A stretch of 64,000 nt of DNA from Thermoplasmata archaeon (GTDB lineage: Archaea > Thermoplasmatota > Thermoplasmata > Lutacidiplasmatales > UBA184): positions 1-64,000 of the forward strand of contig DAHXNZ010000009.1 of assembly GCA_027365105.1 (NCBI GenBank). Reading direction: 5' to 3'. Positions within the stretch are counted from its first letter, which is position 1; each line of letters begins with the position of its first letter. Below the pieces are notes generated by a model. The model had not been told where the DNA came from, searched no databases, and saw only the letters and a list, made by a program, of their open reading frames with translations. This document shows positions 1 through 9,193 of this stretch, one piece after another. The position numbers and the translations under genes are program-made.

Positions 1-215
1 CGGCGGGCGTTGCGGGCGGGTATGACGCCACACCGTCCCAGGGGACGCTGACGGTGGCCGGGAGCGGCGGTCCGACCCAGGTCATCTCGTTCGGGAGGAC
101 CGGCGGTGTGCCCCTGGTGGTCTGGGTCGCCGGGGGAGGTCTCGCCGTGGCGGCCGGGGCGGCGGTGGGGGTCTACCTCTATCTCGGGAGCCGACGGCCC
201 CGGCCGAAAGGGTGA
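1..215 (+). CDS. C-terminal end of a membrane-anchored surface protein (partial)
   Basis: The frame is open at the left edge (codons begin at 3) and stops with TGA at 213-215. The visible 70 residues begin with a Gly/Thr/Ser-rich stretch (GYDATPSQGTLTVAG), which resembles the last strands of an Ig/PKD-like repeat. A single hydrophobic helix of about 24 residues follows, then a short basic tail (SRRPRPKG). This is the C-terminal layout of secreted adhesin-like or thermopsin-like proteins of Thermoplasmata: a large outside part, one anchor helix and a positively charged cytoplasmic end. The catalytic or binding part lies outside the window, so no function can be given. Confidence 0.7.
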   Translation, partial: AGVAGGYDATPSQGTLTVAGSGGPTQVISFGRTGGVPLVVWVAGGGLAVAAGAAVGVYLYLGSRRPRPKG

Positions 216-375
216 GCCCCGCCCCCCCCCGTACGGGCCGAAGGGAGGGCACGGAAACGCGGGCGGTCGCGTCGGGTTCGGATCCTCCAAAACCAGTCCC
301 AAACCCCAGCCAGGAGACCCGGAGCCACCGGCGGGGCGGTAGGTCAAAAATCCGAACGCCACCGTCCTACGAACC

Positions 376-384
376 GTTAAGTAG
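376..384 (+). promoter_or_regulatory. TATA box of rps15 operon
   Basis: GTTAAGTAG lies 25-33 bases before the rps15 ATG. There is no Shine-Dalgarno sequence in between, so a leaderless mRNA is likely. Confidence 0.6.
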
Positions 385-408
385 GATACGGTTTTCGGCG
401 CCGCCGCC

Positions 409-864
409 ATGTCCCGAATCCACTCCGGCCACAAGGGGCGCTCCGGTTCCCACCGGCCCTTTCCGGCCCAGAACCCCTCGTGGGTAACGGCCACCCGCGA
501 GGAGATTGTGGAACAGGCTGTCCGTCTCGCCCGGGAGGGTACGACGGCGGCGCGGACCGGCCAGATCCTCCGGGACGTCCAAGGCATCCCTTCCACCCGG
601 CTCGTCACAGGCCGGCGGTTGACCGCCCTCCTCCGGGAGAACGGGGTCGCCCCGGAGATCCCCGAAGACCTCCAGGCGCTACTGAAGCGCGTGGTCCACC
701 TCCAACGCCACCTGGCCCAGAACCCGAAGGATCTTTCGAACCTGCGGGGGCTGAGCCTCATGGAGTCTCGGATCCGCCGGATGGCCCGCTACTACCGACA
801 GCACCAGCGGTTGCCGGAGACCTGGCGGTACTCTTCCGAGAGCGCCGCGCTCCAGGTGGAGTGA
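409..864 (+). CDS. rps15: 30S ribosomal protein S15 (archaeal S15P/S13e type)
   Basis: This 151-residue protein has the archaeal/eukaryotic layout: an N-terminal extension (MSRIHSGHKGRSGSHRP) followed by the S15 helical bundle ending in the conserved region LMESRIRRMARYYRQ. It binds 16S rRNA in the platform of the small subunit. Length matches archaeal S15 (about 150 residues, against about 89 in bacteria). The ATG at 409 sits about 25 bases after a TATA box, so translation probably starts leaderless. The stop overlaps the next start (TGATG), so S15 leads an operon with the RecJ-like nuclease and gyrA. S15 next to a RecJ-like gene is a familiar archaeal arrangement. Confidence 0.95.
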   Translation: MSRIHSGHKGRSGSHRPFPAQNPSWVTATREEIVEQAVRLAREGTTAARTGQILRDVQGIPSTRLVTGRRLTALLRENGVAPEIPEDLQALLKRVVHLQRHLAQNPKDLSNLRGLSLMESRIRRMARYYRQHQRLPETWRYSSESAALQVE

Positions 865-2255
865 TGCCTTCGGGCCCCGAGAGCTTCGTCCCCGATCCCC
901 GATACAGCGCGGAATTCTCGAAGGCCCGGGAACTCCTCCTCGCCCACCCGGGCCGCTGGCGCATCATCTACCACTACGATGGCGACGGCATCGCCTCCGC
1001 CTCGTCGGCCCTGCGGGCCCTCGGCCGGCTCGGCTACCTGGCGCAGGCGACCGCCCTCCAGGGCGTCGAGCGGTCCCGGATCGATGAGCTCCTGACGGCG
1101 ACCCGCGGGCCGGTTCTCGTGGTCGACACCGGGGCGAGCTGGCTCGACCGGTTCGCCGAGCACCCCCACCCGGTCATCGTGCTCGACCACCATACCTACC
1201 CGGGCAACCCCACCCCGCCGGCCCTCCCCCCCCAGGTGGCGTTCGTCGACCCGATCAACTGGGGTGTCGACGGGATGAACGAACTGTGCGCTTCCACCCT
1301 GACTTGGCTCTTTACGATCTTTCTCGACCCGATCAACTGGGACAACGCCCCGTGGGGCCTCTCCGGAGCGATCTCCGACCGCCAGCACGTCGGCGGGTTC
1401 CGGGGGCTCAATCTCCAACTCCTGCGCGAGGCCGAGCAGCGATCCCTGGTCGTCTCGGCTCCGGGGCTTGCCCTGCGCGGACCGACGCTCGCCGAGGCGC
1501 TCACCCAGAGCATCGACCCGTACCTGGCGGGAATCGCGGGCCGCCCCGATGCGGCCCGGCACTTCCTCGGGGCCCTCGGGCTCGATCCGGCCCGGCCACC
1601 GAAGGATCTCGCGGCCTCCGAGGTCCGCACGTTCGCCGACGCACTGCGCGCCCGGCTCGCCCCCCGAGGCGTGGCGCCGGAACTGCTCCGCAGCCTCGAC
1701 GGCCCCCGCTACCTCCTGCCCTCGCTCGGTCAGGATGCCGAGGAGCTCGCCAACCTCCAGAACGCCGCGGGCCGGGCCGGGGTGCCGGAGATCGGCATCG
1801 CGCTCGCCCTTGGGGACGCCGGGGCCCTCGAGGAGGCCCGGCGGGCCGAGGCCGCCTGGAGGACGGGTCTCCTCCAGGGACTGCGGCGAGTGGAGGATAA
1901 GGGGGTAAATCCGATGTCGTCCCTACAGTGGTTCGTGAGCCCCGACACCACCTTGGCGGGCACCCAGGCCGGCATGGCCATGAGCTACCTTCTGGACCCC
2001 ACCCGACCGGTCCTGGTCTTCTCGCCCGGCTCGGATTCGGTCAAGGTCTCGGCCCGGGGCACCCCGGCCCAGGTCGAACGGGGGCTCGACCTCGCCGAGG
2101 CGCTCCGGGAGGCCGCCCGGGCGGTCGGCGGGGAAGGGGGAGGCCACCGGATCGCGAGCGGCGCCACGCTCCCTCCCGGCACCGAGGAGCGGTTCCGGAC
2201 CGAAGTCGATCGACGGATCGCCGCCCAGCTGGCCCGCCCGGAGGCGACGGCATGA
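864..2255 (+). CDS. RecJ-like DHH-family single-strand exonuclease (GAN-type)
   Basis: A 463-residue DHH phosphoesterase. Motif I is [10 protein letters not shown] (residues 37-46), motif II VVDTG (86-90), and the signature LDHH sits at 107-110. The C-terminal DHHA1-like domain carries the glycine-rich GGEGGGHR near residue 430. Archaeal members degrade single-stranded DNA or RNA and join the CMG-like replicative helicase through GINS. Start: the ATG overlaps the S15 stop by one base. The stop overlaps the gyrA start (ATGA), so the three genes are translationally coupled. A role in replication or repair fits the gyrase neighbour. Polarity and substrate cannot be read from sequence. Confidence 0.88.
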   Translation: MPSGPESFVPDPRYSAEFSKARELLLAHPGRWRIIYHYDGDGIASASSALRALGRLGYLAQATALQGVERSRIDELLTATRGPVLVVDTGASWLDRFAEHPHPVIVLDHHTYPGNPTPPALPPQVAFVDPINWGVDGMNELCASTLTWLFTIFLDPINWDNAPWGLSGAISDRQHVGGFRGLNLQLLREAEQRSLVVSAPGLALRGPTLAEALTQSIDPYLAGIAGRPDAARHFLGALGLDPARPPKDLAASEVRTFADALRARLAPRGVAPELLRSLDGPRYLLPSLGQDAEELANLQNAAGRAGVPEIGIALALGDAGALEEARRAEAAWRTGLLQGLRRVEDKGVNPMSSLQWFVSPDTTLAGTQAGMAMSYLLDPTRPVLVFSPGSDSVKVSARGTPAQVERGLDLAEALREAARAVGGEGGGHRIASGATLPPGTEERFRTEVDRRIAAQLARPEATA

Positions 2256-4807
2256 GCGGGGCGCCCCCGGCCGAAGCGGCTCCGCCGGAGCGGATCCGGG
2301 ACCTCCCGCTCGAGCGGGAGATGCACCGCTCCTACCTCGACTATGCGATGAGCGTGATCGTCGGGCGGGCGCTCCCCGAAGGGCGCGACGGCCTGAAACC
2401 GGTCCAGCGCCGGATCCTCTGGTCGATGTGGGAGTCGGGGGCGACCCACGACAAGGCCTATCGCAAGAGCGCCCGCACGGTCGGGGACGTCCTCGGCAAG
2501 TACCACCCCCACGGCGAGATTGCCGTGTACGACGCGCTGGTCCGGATGGCCCAGCCGTTCAGCCTCCGCTACCCGCTCATCGACGGCCAGGGCAACTTCG
2601 GTTCGATCGACGGCGACTCCCCGGCCGCGATGCGCTACACCGAGGCCCGGCTCAGCCCGTTCGCCGAGGAGATGCTCGCCGACATCGAGAAGGAGACCGT
2701 CGACTGGACCGAGAACTTCGATGGCTCCCTCAAAGAGCCGCTCCTCGTCCCGTCGCGGATCCCGAACCTGCTGGTCAACGGCTCGGCCGGCATCGCGGTC
2801 GGGATGGCCACCAACATGCCGCCCCACAATCTCGGCGAGGTGGTCGATGCGCTCGAGCTGTTGCTCGAACGGCCCGACGCGACCCTGGACGAGGTGCTCG
2901 CGGTCCTTCCGGGGCCGGACTTCCCGACCGGAGGGTTCCTCTCCCGGGAGGGGATCCGGGAGGTGTACGCGACCGGCCGGGGGCTCCTGCACCTCCGGGG
3001 CGCCGCCGAAGCGAGGGAGCGCGACGGCCGGGACGAGGTCGTCATCACCGAGATCCCGTACGAGGTGAACAAGGTCGGGCTGCTCGAACTCATCGCCGAT
3101 CTCGTGAAGTCGAAGCGGCTCGACGGGGTCGTCGACCTTCGCGACGAATCGGACCGCCACGGCACGAGCGTCGTCCTCGAGCTGCGACGGGACGTGCCGG
3201 CCGAGATCGTCATGAACCGGCTCTACGAGCACACCCCTCTCGAGACCAGCTTTGGCGTGATCAACCTCTGCCTGGTCGACGGGCGGCCCCGGACCCTCCC
3301 GCTCCTCGACCTCCTCCGGCTCCACCTGACCCACCGGCGCGAGACGATCACCCGCCGGACCCGGTTCGACCTGCGCAAGGCCGAGGAGCGCCGCCACCTC
3401 CTCGAGGGGTTCCTGATCGCGATCGACCACATCGACGAGGTGATCAAGGTGATCCGGCGGTCGCCGGACATCCCGTCGGCCGAGACGGCGCTCATGGGCC
3501 GGTTCCTGCTCTCCTCGGAACAGGCCAAGGCGATCCTCGACATGCGGCTTTCGCGGCTCACGGGGCTCGAACGGGCCGCCGTCCTCCGGGAGAAGGAGGA
3601 GAAGGAGGCGCTGATCCGGGAACTCAAATCGATCCTGGAGTCCCCCCACGAGCTCGACCGGCGGATCTCGCTCGAGCTCGCCGCCGTGAAGGAACGGTTC
3701 GCCGATCCGCGACGGACCCGGATCGTCCCCGGATTCACCGCCCGGACCCTCGAGGACCTGATTCCGGACGCCGACGCGGTCGTCCTCGTGACCCGCGACG
3801 GCTACATCAAGCGCCAGCCGCTCGATCAGTACCGCCGGCAGCGCCGCGGCGGCCGCGGCCTCTCCCAGATCGAGACCAAGGAGGAGGACCTGGTGATCCG
3901 GACGTTCGTAAGCCGGACCCACGACCACCTGCTCTTCTTCACCAACCAGGGCCGGGTCTACGTCCTCAAGACCTACGAACTGCCCGAAGGGAGCCGGCAC
4001 ACCAAGGGCAAGGCGATCATCAACCTCCTGCCGAAGCTCAAGGAGGGCGAGAAGATCCGCACCCTCCTGTCGGTCCGCGACCTGGAGCAGGACGGCTCGC
4101 TCCTCTTCGCCACCCGGCACGGGCTCGTCAAGCGGACCCGGCTCGACCGGTTCCAGAACATCCGCACCTCGGGCATCCAAGCGATCCTGCTCGAGGAGGG
4201 CGACGAGCTGGTCGACGTGGCGCTCGTCGCCGACGAGCGCTCCGAGGTGGTCCTCGCGACCCAGGCGGGCCAGGCGGTCCGGTTCCCGCTCTCCGAGGTC
4301 CGGCCGACCGGCCGCGCCACCTACGGGGTCATCGGGATCCGGCGGTCCGAGGCGCACGACGACGGGGTCGTCGCGCTCGCCCCGGTGAGCGACCGCTTCC
4401 CGGATCTCCTGACCCTCACCACCACGGGCTACGGGAAGCGCAGCCCCACCGACGACTACCGGGAGACCCGGCGGGGCGCGAAGGGGGTCCGGACGATCCG
4501 GACCGGCGGGCGGAACGGCTCGGTCGTCGCGGTCCTGCCGACCGCCGACACCTCCGAGATCCTCGTCACGACGCAGCGGGGGGTCACGATCCGCATGGCG
4601 GTCGCCGGGATCCGCTCGCAGGCCCGCAACACCCTCGGGGTCCGGATCATCAAGCTGGACGACGATGACGCGGTCCGCGACGCGGTCGTCCTCCCGAACG
4701 ATCCGGATGCCCCGGCCGCCCCGGCCGCGGGCGGTGACGAGCCCCCGGCGGACGGGGACGAGGAGGAGGATCACGATGCTCCGGCGTCCCCTACGTCGGC
4801 CCCGTAA
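2252..4807 (+). CDS. gyrA: DNA gyrase subunit A
   Basis: An 851-residue type IIA topoisomerase A subunit, the breakage-reunion half of gyrase. The catalytic tyrosine is Tyr129 in [10 protein letters not shown], with the preceding Arg128. The N-terminal winged-helix and tower domains run to about residue 510. The C-terminal beta-pinwheel follows, and it contains the GyrA box QRRGGRG (about 531-537), which marks true gyrase rather than topoisomerase IV and allows DNA wrapping and negative supercoiling. The tail is acidic (EDDEEEDHD-like). Gyrase is of bacterial origin in archaea. No gyrB lies in this window. In the quinolone region the usual Ser/Thr is Ile90, while Asp94 is kept. Confidence 0.95.
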   Translation: MSGAPPAEAAPPERIRDLPLEREMHRSYLDYAMSVIVGRALPEGRDGLKPVQRRILWSMWESGATHDKAYRKSARTVGDVLGKYHPHGEIAVYDALVRMAQPFSLRYPLIDGQGNFGSIDGDSPAAMRYTEARLSPFAEEMLADIEKETVDWTENFDGSLKEPLLVPSRIPNLLVNGSAGIAVGMATNMPPHNLGEVVDALELLLERPDATLDEVLAVLPGPDFPTGGFLSREGIREVYATGRGLLHLRGAAEARERDGRDEVVITEIPYEVNKVGLLELIADLVKSKRLDGVVDLRDESDRHGTSVVLELRRDVPAEIVMNRLYEHTPLETSFGVINLCLVDGRPRTLPLLDLLRLHLTHRRETITRRTRFDLRKAEERRHLLEGFLIAIDHIDEVIKVIRRSPDIPSAETALMGRFLLSSEQAKAILDMRLSRLTGLERAAVLREKEEKEALIRELKSILESPHELDRRISLELAAVKERFADPRRTRIVPGFTARTLEDLIPDADAVVLVTRDGYIKRQPLDQYRRQRRGGRGLSQIETKEEDLVIRTFVSRTHDHLLFFTNQGRVYVLKTYELPEGSRHTKGKAIINLLPKLKEGEKIRTLLSVRDLEQDGSLLFATRHGLVKRTRLDRFQNIRTSGIQAILLEEGDELVDVALVADERSEVVLATQAGQAVRFPLSEVRPTGRATYGVIGIRRSEAHDDGVVALAPVSDRFPDLLTLTTTGYGKRSPTDDYRETRRGAKGVRTIRTGGRNGSVVAVLPTADTSEILVTTQRGVTIRMAVAGIRSQARNTLGVRIIKLDDDDAVRDAVVLPNDPDAPAAPAAGGDEPPADGDEEEDHDAPASPTSAP

Positions 4808-4970
4808 GACGGTCAAGAAGTGCCCCGAGTGCGGCTCGACCCACGTGATTTTCGAGGCCGGCCTCATCACCGGCCAGCGCTACCACTGCCTCGACTGCAA
4901 CTACGTGGGCTCGTTCATCGTCGAGGAGTACCTCCCGGACGAGCCCCGGACCGATCCGCCCCCGGGCTGA
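4776..4970 (+). CDS. small C2C2 zinc-ribbon protein
   Basis: A 64-residue protein. An ATG at 4776 is preceded by a strong Shine-Dalgarno (AGGAGGAGGA, 4761-4770). It starts inside the end of gyrA in another frame, a 32-base overlap. A basic N-terminus ([13 protein letters not shown]) leads into a zinc ribbon with CPECGS and CLDCNY, followed by VGSFIVEEY. This type of mini zinc ribbon is common and uncharacterised in archaea. Nucleic-acid binding is plausible from the basic arm and the fold. The overlap and Shine-Dalgarno suggest co-expression with gyrA, but whether it acts with gyrase is unknown. Confidence 0.8.
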   Translation: MLRRPLRRPRKTVKKCPECGSTHVIFEAGLITGQRYHCLDCNYVGSFIVEEYLPDEPRTDPPPG

Positions 4971-4989
4971 GGCGGGCCGTCGCCCGGTC

Positions 4990-5350
4990 GCACCGACAGC
5001 TCCTCCGATATCTCGACGAAGACGGGCGTCCTAACGCCGCCGCGCTCGATGGTCTCGCAACCGAACCTTTCGGACCGACTGAGCTTGACCCGGAAGATCT
5101 CGAGGAGCCTCTCCGCCACTCGGTTGGGGACCGGAAAGTACTCCTGCGCCAAGAGAACCTTGGCCAGATCCGCCGCCGAGGTCGGGGAGGGGCCTCGCCG
5201 GCCTTTTCGCCACGGGGTTCGGGCGTGGACCTGACGCGTGGCCTCGTCGACCCGGATGTGGATCGGCTGGAGCGGGTCGTCCATGTCATGGACCTGGGCC
5301 CGGTCGTAGGCGCCCCAGTCGACCTTGGGAGGATCGCGGTGCCGATAGGC
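4990..5350 (-). pseudogene. N-terminal remnant of an archaeal transposase
   Basis: On the minus strand about 120 codons resemble the start of archaeal DDE transposases: YRHRDPPKVDWGAYDRAQ near 5350, then LAKVLLAQEYFPVPNRVAER and LSRSERFGCETIERG. The match ends near 4990, where the frame simply runs on antisense to the zinc-ribbon gene. No catalytic DDE part is present and no start codon fits. It is therefore a truncated relic, perhaps of the ISNCY/IS4-like type. The family assignment comes from recognition of the N-terminal pattern only. Confidence 0.5.
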
Positions 5351-5354
5351 GAGG

Positions 5355-5374
5355 GCGCCCTCTCGAGAGGGCGC
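5355..5374. repeat. 20-bp perfect palindrome
   Basis: GCGCCCTC-TCGA-GAGGGCGC reads the same on both strands. It lies directly upstream of the transposase remnant. It may be a leftover of the element or a protein site, and it is too short to assign. Confidence 0.6.
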
Positions 5375-5990
5375 GATGAGATTGCGGACCGTCTCCCGAG
5401 GGCCCGAGAGACCTCCCACGAGGGGGTGAGGGCGGCACGTAGGTGGGCGGTGTGCTAATCCAATTACACCATGCGCGGGGGGGCAGTAGCTCGGCGGCGG
5501 TTCCATCTCGCCGAGCGAAGCCCGGCGGGGGCGGCCACCAAGCTGGGCCAGCGCCTGGATGGGAGGACCGTCCGCTCGTGGTCGGGAAAGTAGCGCTGCC
5601 CCCGACCCGGGCACCTGACTCAGATCCCTCATCGGCGGGTCGGGCGAGGGGCGCGGGTGAGGAGGATGCGCGATGTGGGAACGGTACTGGCGCTGCTGGG
5701 ACCGGTGGGGGCCATGGTGGAGACCCGGAGGTCATGCCGCTGGGTGAGGGCCTTCGGGAGCTCCGGAGGACCGCTCGGCGAACCCTGCCCCGAGGTCATC
5801 CCCCGCCCCGTACGCCCAAGAGGCAGAGATGCACCGGGATCCCGGCTTGGCGACGCCCCTACCTGTTGCCCTGAACTAGCCCGGGATTCAGGTCCCCAGG
5901 GTCCACTCCCACCAACTCGAGCAGCGACAGTACTGAAGCGATTCGAAGGCCCCAGCGCCCAGTTCGGATTCTCAGCTGGAGTGTTCTGGT
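5375..5990. other. intergenic stretch without a supported gene
   Basis: Frames here have the codon pattern of random GC-rich DNA and no recognisable domain. The only structured piece is a D-arm-like sequence on the minus strand (5450-5469), which does not extend to a full tRNA. Confidence 0.5.
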
Positions 5991-6438
5991 TCAGAAGCTG
6001 AGCGTATACTCCGAACTCGGGCCATCGTAAATGAGTATCATCCGGGCGAGGACATCCCGCCCCAGAAGCGCCCCCAGGTTCATGGCTTTGAGCGGGGCGC
6101 CCGTCACCCGGCTGAAATCCAAGACGAGTCCCACACCCTGAAGTTGTAGCCGAATGGGATATACCGGCTGCGTCGCAGGGCCTCCCGCGGTGCCTACCGG
6201 AACGACACCGACCGGATTTACGCCCAGCGCGGCCACGACGCTCGCGTCCACCGCGGTCATGGTCGTCCCGGTATCGATTAGGGCGATTCCGGTAACGGGT
6301 TAGGGAACTGGCTTACCTGCCTCGGCCAGCTGTTGGCCCAGTGCACGGGGAACCTCGATCTGAACACCAACCATTGGTCCGGCCGCCTGAAGCACGCCGG
6401 GATTGGCGGGGGTGGGAACCTGTCCTTGGCCGTGAGGC
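5991..6438 (-). pseudogene. retropepsin-like aspartic protease gene, broken by a stop
   Basis: Read on the minus strand, the frame contains GIALIDTGTT, the Asp-Thr-Gly active-site signature of retroviral-type aspartic proteases. GALLGRDVLARM near the C-terminus matches the LG(R/M)D-hydrophobic motif of that family. Upstream in the same frame lies VGVQIEVPRALGQQLAEAGK, and then an in-frame TAA at 6300-6302 sits just before PVTGIALIDTG. The catalytic part is therefore separated from its N-terminus. Only internal ATGs after the DTG remain, so the product should be inactive. Archaeal and bacterial retropepsins are typically 120-150 residues, which fits this length if the stop is ignored. The preceding gene is the small protein at 6439-6708. 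Confidence 0.65.
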
Positions 6439-6708
6439 TTACGCTTGAAAATCGGCACGAATCAGCCCCAGTTGTAGAGCGGGAAACCGGGCCGTCGGCT
6501 GGTCCGGCAAGACCTGAATTACAAGCATGGGGACGTTCCCCAAGAGCTTCAGTCCGTCGGCGTACGCGACGTCGGGGGAGTCGTACACACCGAGCAGCTG
6601 ACGACCTTGGATCAGTACGAACTTCCCCGGATGCGCTTGAAGCCAAGCCGAGCGGTTCTCTGGGTAGAACCCGCGTTCCTCAGCGAGTATCTCTCCGGTG
6701 GCCGCCAC
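6439..6708 (-). CDS. small DUF5678-like protein next to a retropepsin gene
   Basis: An 89-residue protein starting with GTG at 6708, six bases after a clear GGGGAGG Shine-Dalgarno. The core, HPGKFVLIQGRQLLGVYDS, then AYADGLKLLG and PMLVIQVLPD, matches the short DUF5678-type fold. That fold is often found beside or fused to retropepsin-like proteases in archaea and cyanobacteria. Its role is unknown. The downstream partner is broken (stop at 6300-6302), so this gene may be in the course of decay. The family call is by pattern. Confidence 0.55.
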   Translation of the reverse strand: MAATGEILAEERGFYPENRSAWLQAHPGKFVLIQGRQLLGVYDSPDVAYADGLKLLGNVPMLVIQVLPDQPTARFPALQLGLIRADFQA

Positions 6709-7177
6709 GAATTCCTCCCCATCATGACTTACATCCCAAGGACTAGTTACCGCTTCGGGGAGGGGAGCGCAAACGGGACCGCCGGGCTGGCATCGGTGCC
6801 TACGCCACGGCCGCCCATCGAAAAAGCGGGGAGGGTTCCCGTGGACCTTCGCAGATTTTGACCCCCGTCCGTACCGGCTCTTGATCTCAACTCACCTCGT
6901 CCGTACGGGAGGGATCATGCGCGGGGAACGGCGGGTTGACACGGGCTCTGCGAGACGCGAAGTCTGCGATGACCGGCACCTCCCGCGCTCCCCCACTCGC
7001 CACCCTCGTCCGATGGCTCCGGCCTCTGGAACGCCGGTCGGATGCACTCCCCTCCCCGAGCGACCGGCCGCGGCTGGGGCTTCTGGACGACCCGTCGCGC
7101 CTACGTCGCGATCTGAAGGGGCGCGAGCAGGACGTCCCCCTGTTTACCACCGGCCTCGCGAGGCCCGCCGGAGCCGG
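6709..7177. other. intergenic region, no gene seen
   Basis: No frame has domain-like content. A perfect 14-bp palindrome (GGCCTCGCGAGGCC, 7152-7165) lies just past the folP stop. It could form a hairpin at the folP mRNA end, but no U-tract follows. Confidence 0.4.
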
Positions 7178-8416
7178 TCAGTCGGACCGGCTCCGGGCCA
7201 CCAGCGAGAGCGCCCGGACGGTCGGTCCGACGTCGTGGACCCGGAGGATCTCGACGCCGGCATCGGCCGCCAGGACCGCCGCGGCGAGGCCGGCCTCGAG
7301 CCGGGCCTCGATCGCCCCGGGTCCGCTCCCGCCCAGGAACGACTTGCGGGACGCGCCGACGACGACGGGGTAGCCGAGGCTCCGGAGCTCGCCCGCATGG
7401 GTCAGGAGCTCCAGGCTCTGGGCGGCGCTCTTCCCGAAGCCCAGGCCGGGATCGACCATCAGCCGGTCGGCGGGGATCCCCGCCTCCACCGCCCGGTCGG
7501 TCGCGTCGGCGAGCGCATGGAAGACCTCCCCCCGCAGGTCGGCATACTCGGTCTGCGCCTGCATCGTCGAGGGCGTTCCCCGCATGTGCATCACGATCGC
7601 CGCCGCGCCGGTCTCCCGGACCGCGGCGTGCATGGCCGGATCCCGGAGCCCCTCGACGTCGTTGACGATGTCGGCGCCGGCCTCCACGGCCCGCCGGGCC
7701 ACGTCGGCATGCCGGGTATCGACGGAGATCGGCACCGTCACCCGCTCGGCCAGCCCCCGGATCACGGGCGCGATCCGTCGCCACTCCTCCGAGGGATCGA
7801 CCGGGGCGGCCCCGGGCCGCGTCGACTCCCCTCCGATGTCGAGCGCATCGGCGCCCTCCCGGACCAGCGCCTCCCCGTGCTCGATCGCCCGGTCGGGATC
7901 CAGGAACCGGCCCCCGTCGCTGAACGAGTCGGGGGTCACGTTGACGATGCCGAGGACCCGCGGCCGGTCCCCGACGGTCCAGGCCCGGTGGGCGCCCCGG
8001 ACGGTCCGGGCCCCGGTCGACTGGAAGCGGGCGAGCGCCTGCTCGACCGATCGGCCGATCGCCGGCAGATGGAACGGCTGGCGCTCGAGCTTCGCCAGGG
8101 CGCGGCGGAACTGGGTCCGGGTGCCGATCAGGACCACCGGGCTCGTCGCGACGCTGTGGTCGGCCACCCCGCGGGCGTGGACCGCATCCCCCCCGACGGC
8201 CAGGAACTCCTGCTTGAGGAGCGGGGAGGCCTTGAGCGGGACCCGGTCGAGCCGGACCAGGAAGCTCCGGGCCTTGGCGGCCATGATTCCGATCCCCTCC
8301 GGGTCGCAGTCGGTCCGCTCGAGCTCCTCGACGATCTCCCGGCCGCTCCGGGGGGTGAGGATCCGGGCGGGGAACCGGGGCGCTCCCCGCGCCGGGGGGT
8401 CCGACTCCGGCGCCAT
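7178..8416 (-). CDS. folP: dihydropteroate synthase with N-terminal extension
   Basis: A 412-residue protein. The C-terminal 260 residues are the pterin-binding TIM barrel that joins a pterin pyrophosphate to p-aminobenzoate (or an arylamine): VLGIVNVTPDSFSDGG (154-169), ESTRPGA, IVNDVEG, HMRGTPSTMQ, DPGLGFGKS, VGASRKSFLG and a closing RVHDVG. The first 148 residues form an extra N-terminal domain also seen in several archaeal and clostridial homologues, with no known job. The product feeds folate or methanopterin synthesis, and a GcvT in this window would use such a carrier. The ATG lies 26 bases from a TATA box shared with the divergent gene at 8471. Confidence 0.9.
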   Translation of the reverse strand: MAPESDPPARGAPRFPARILTPRSGREIVEELERTDCDPEGIGIMAAKARSFLVRLDRVPLKASPLLKQEFLAVGGDAVHARGVADHSVATSPVVLIGTRTQFRRALAKLERQPFHLPAIGRSVEQALARFQSTGARTVRGAHRAWTVGDRPRVLGIVNVTPDSFSDGGRFLDPDRAIEHGEALVREGADALDIGGESTRPGAAPVDPSEEWRRIAPVIRGLAERVTVPISVDTRHADVARRAVEAGADIVNDVEGLRDPAMHAAVRETGAAAIVMHMRGTPSTMQAQTEYADLRGEVFHALADATDRAVEAGIPADRLMVDPGLGFGKSAAQSLELLTHAGELRSLGYPVVVGASRKSFLGGSGPGAIEARLEAGLAAAVLAADAGVEILRVHDVGPTVRALSLVARSRSD

Positions 8417-8441
8417 CGGGGGAGGCTAGACGGGGGCGCCG

Positions 8442-8448
8442 CTTAAAG
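8442..8448. promoter_or_regulatory. shared TATA box for two divergent genes
   Basis: CTTAAAG lies 26 bases upstream of the folP ATG on one strand and 23 bases upstream of the 8471 ATG on the other. Only 54 bases separate the two start codons, and no other AT-rich element exists between them. Confidence 0.6.
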
Positions 8449-8470
8449 GACGCCGCCGATACTCCTCCGG

Positions 8471-9193
8471 ATGGCCCGCCCTGCCTCCCCCCGGTCCGGG
8501 ATCATCGTCGCGGTCGAAGGCGGCTCGGGCGCGGGGAAGACCGCCCTCGTCGCCGACCTCGCCGCGACGCTCGGCGCGACCGCGATCCCCGAGGCGGCCG
8601 ACCTGGGGGGCCGTCGCGCGTCGCTGCGGTTCCGCTCCGACGCCGAGCTCGCCCGGCTCGAGGCGGCGCTCTTCGCCCGGGACCTCGACCGGTGGCGCCG
8701 GGCCGACCGGGGCCGGGCAAAGGGAGGCCCGATCCTGCTGGACACGGGGCCGTTCGGGACCCTGACGTACACCCGGGGGCTGGTCGAGATCCGCGCGGCC
8801 GGCCCCGGGGTTCTCCGAAGGCTGATCGCCCGGGGCCGGCGGGCGGCCGCCCTCGGCGCGCTCGGCGTGCCGGACCTCGTCCTCTACCTGGAGGCCCCCG
8901 AAGCGACCCTCCGGCGCCGCGCGGCGCGGGCGCCCGCCGGTCACCCTCCGAGGCTCACCGAACGCCACCACCGGGTGGGGCGGATCGAGCGCCGACTCTG
9001 GCTCACAGCGTTCCGGACCCGGTTCCCCCGACGGCTGGTCCGGCTCGACGCCGACCGGCCGGCGGACCGGGTCCGGCGCTCGGCCGAACGGGCGATCCGG
9101 CGGGCGAAGCCGCTCCGCCGGACCGGTCCGGGCCCGCTGCTCGGGTGGGTCGAGGAGATCGGAGGGGGCTCCGGAGAGACCGGTAACCGTTAA
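8471..9193 (+). CDS. P-loop kinase-like protein (thymidylate kinase/AAA_28 type)
   Basis: 240 residues with a Walker A motif GGSGAGKT (17-24) near the N-terminus. A Walker B-like strand PILLDTGPFGTL follows (about 86-97), then VPDLVLYLEAPEATLRRRA (about 136-154), the LID-type helix arrangement of deoxynucleotide/thymidylate-kinase-like NTPases. The C-terminal 60 residues are rich in Arg. The substrate cannot be told: the family includes nucleotide kinases and small-molecule or RNA-modifying kinases. It starts leaderless from the bidirectional TATA element and ends 26 bases before the lsm start, with that gene's own TATA box overlapping its 3' end. Confidence 0.65.
   Translation: MARPASPRSGIIVAVEGGSGAGKTALVADLAATLGATAIPEAADLGGRRASLRFRSDAELARLEAALFARDLDRWRRADRGRAKGGPILLDTGPFGTLTYTRGLVEIRAAGPGVLRRLIARGRRAAALGALGVPDLVLYLEAPEATLRRRAARAPAGHPPRLTERHHRVGRIERRLWLTAFRTRFPRRLVRLDADRPADRVRRSAERAIRRAKPLRRTGPGPLLGWVEEIGGGSGETGNR

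Noticed and set aside
480-863. Upstream extension of the RecJ-like frame to 480
   Set aside because: The extra 128 codons overlap rps15 in another frame and are low-complexity. The ATG at 864 with a one-base overlap is clearly the start.
1985-4870. A 961-codon open frame antisense to gyrA
   Set aside because: At this GC content antisense frames stay open by chance. It has no domain pattern, and its composition mirrors the gyrA codons.
5440-5480. Possible tRNA gene on the minus strand
   Set aside because: A good D-arm exists, but the next arm cannot pair, there is no T at position 33, no T-arm is found within 200 bases, and no acceptor partner exists.
6881-8446. Long plus-strand frame over folP
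   Set aside because: It is the antisense shadow of folP, with Arg/Gly/Asp-rich filler and no motif.
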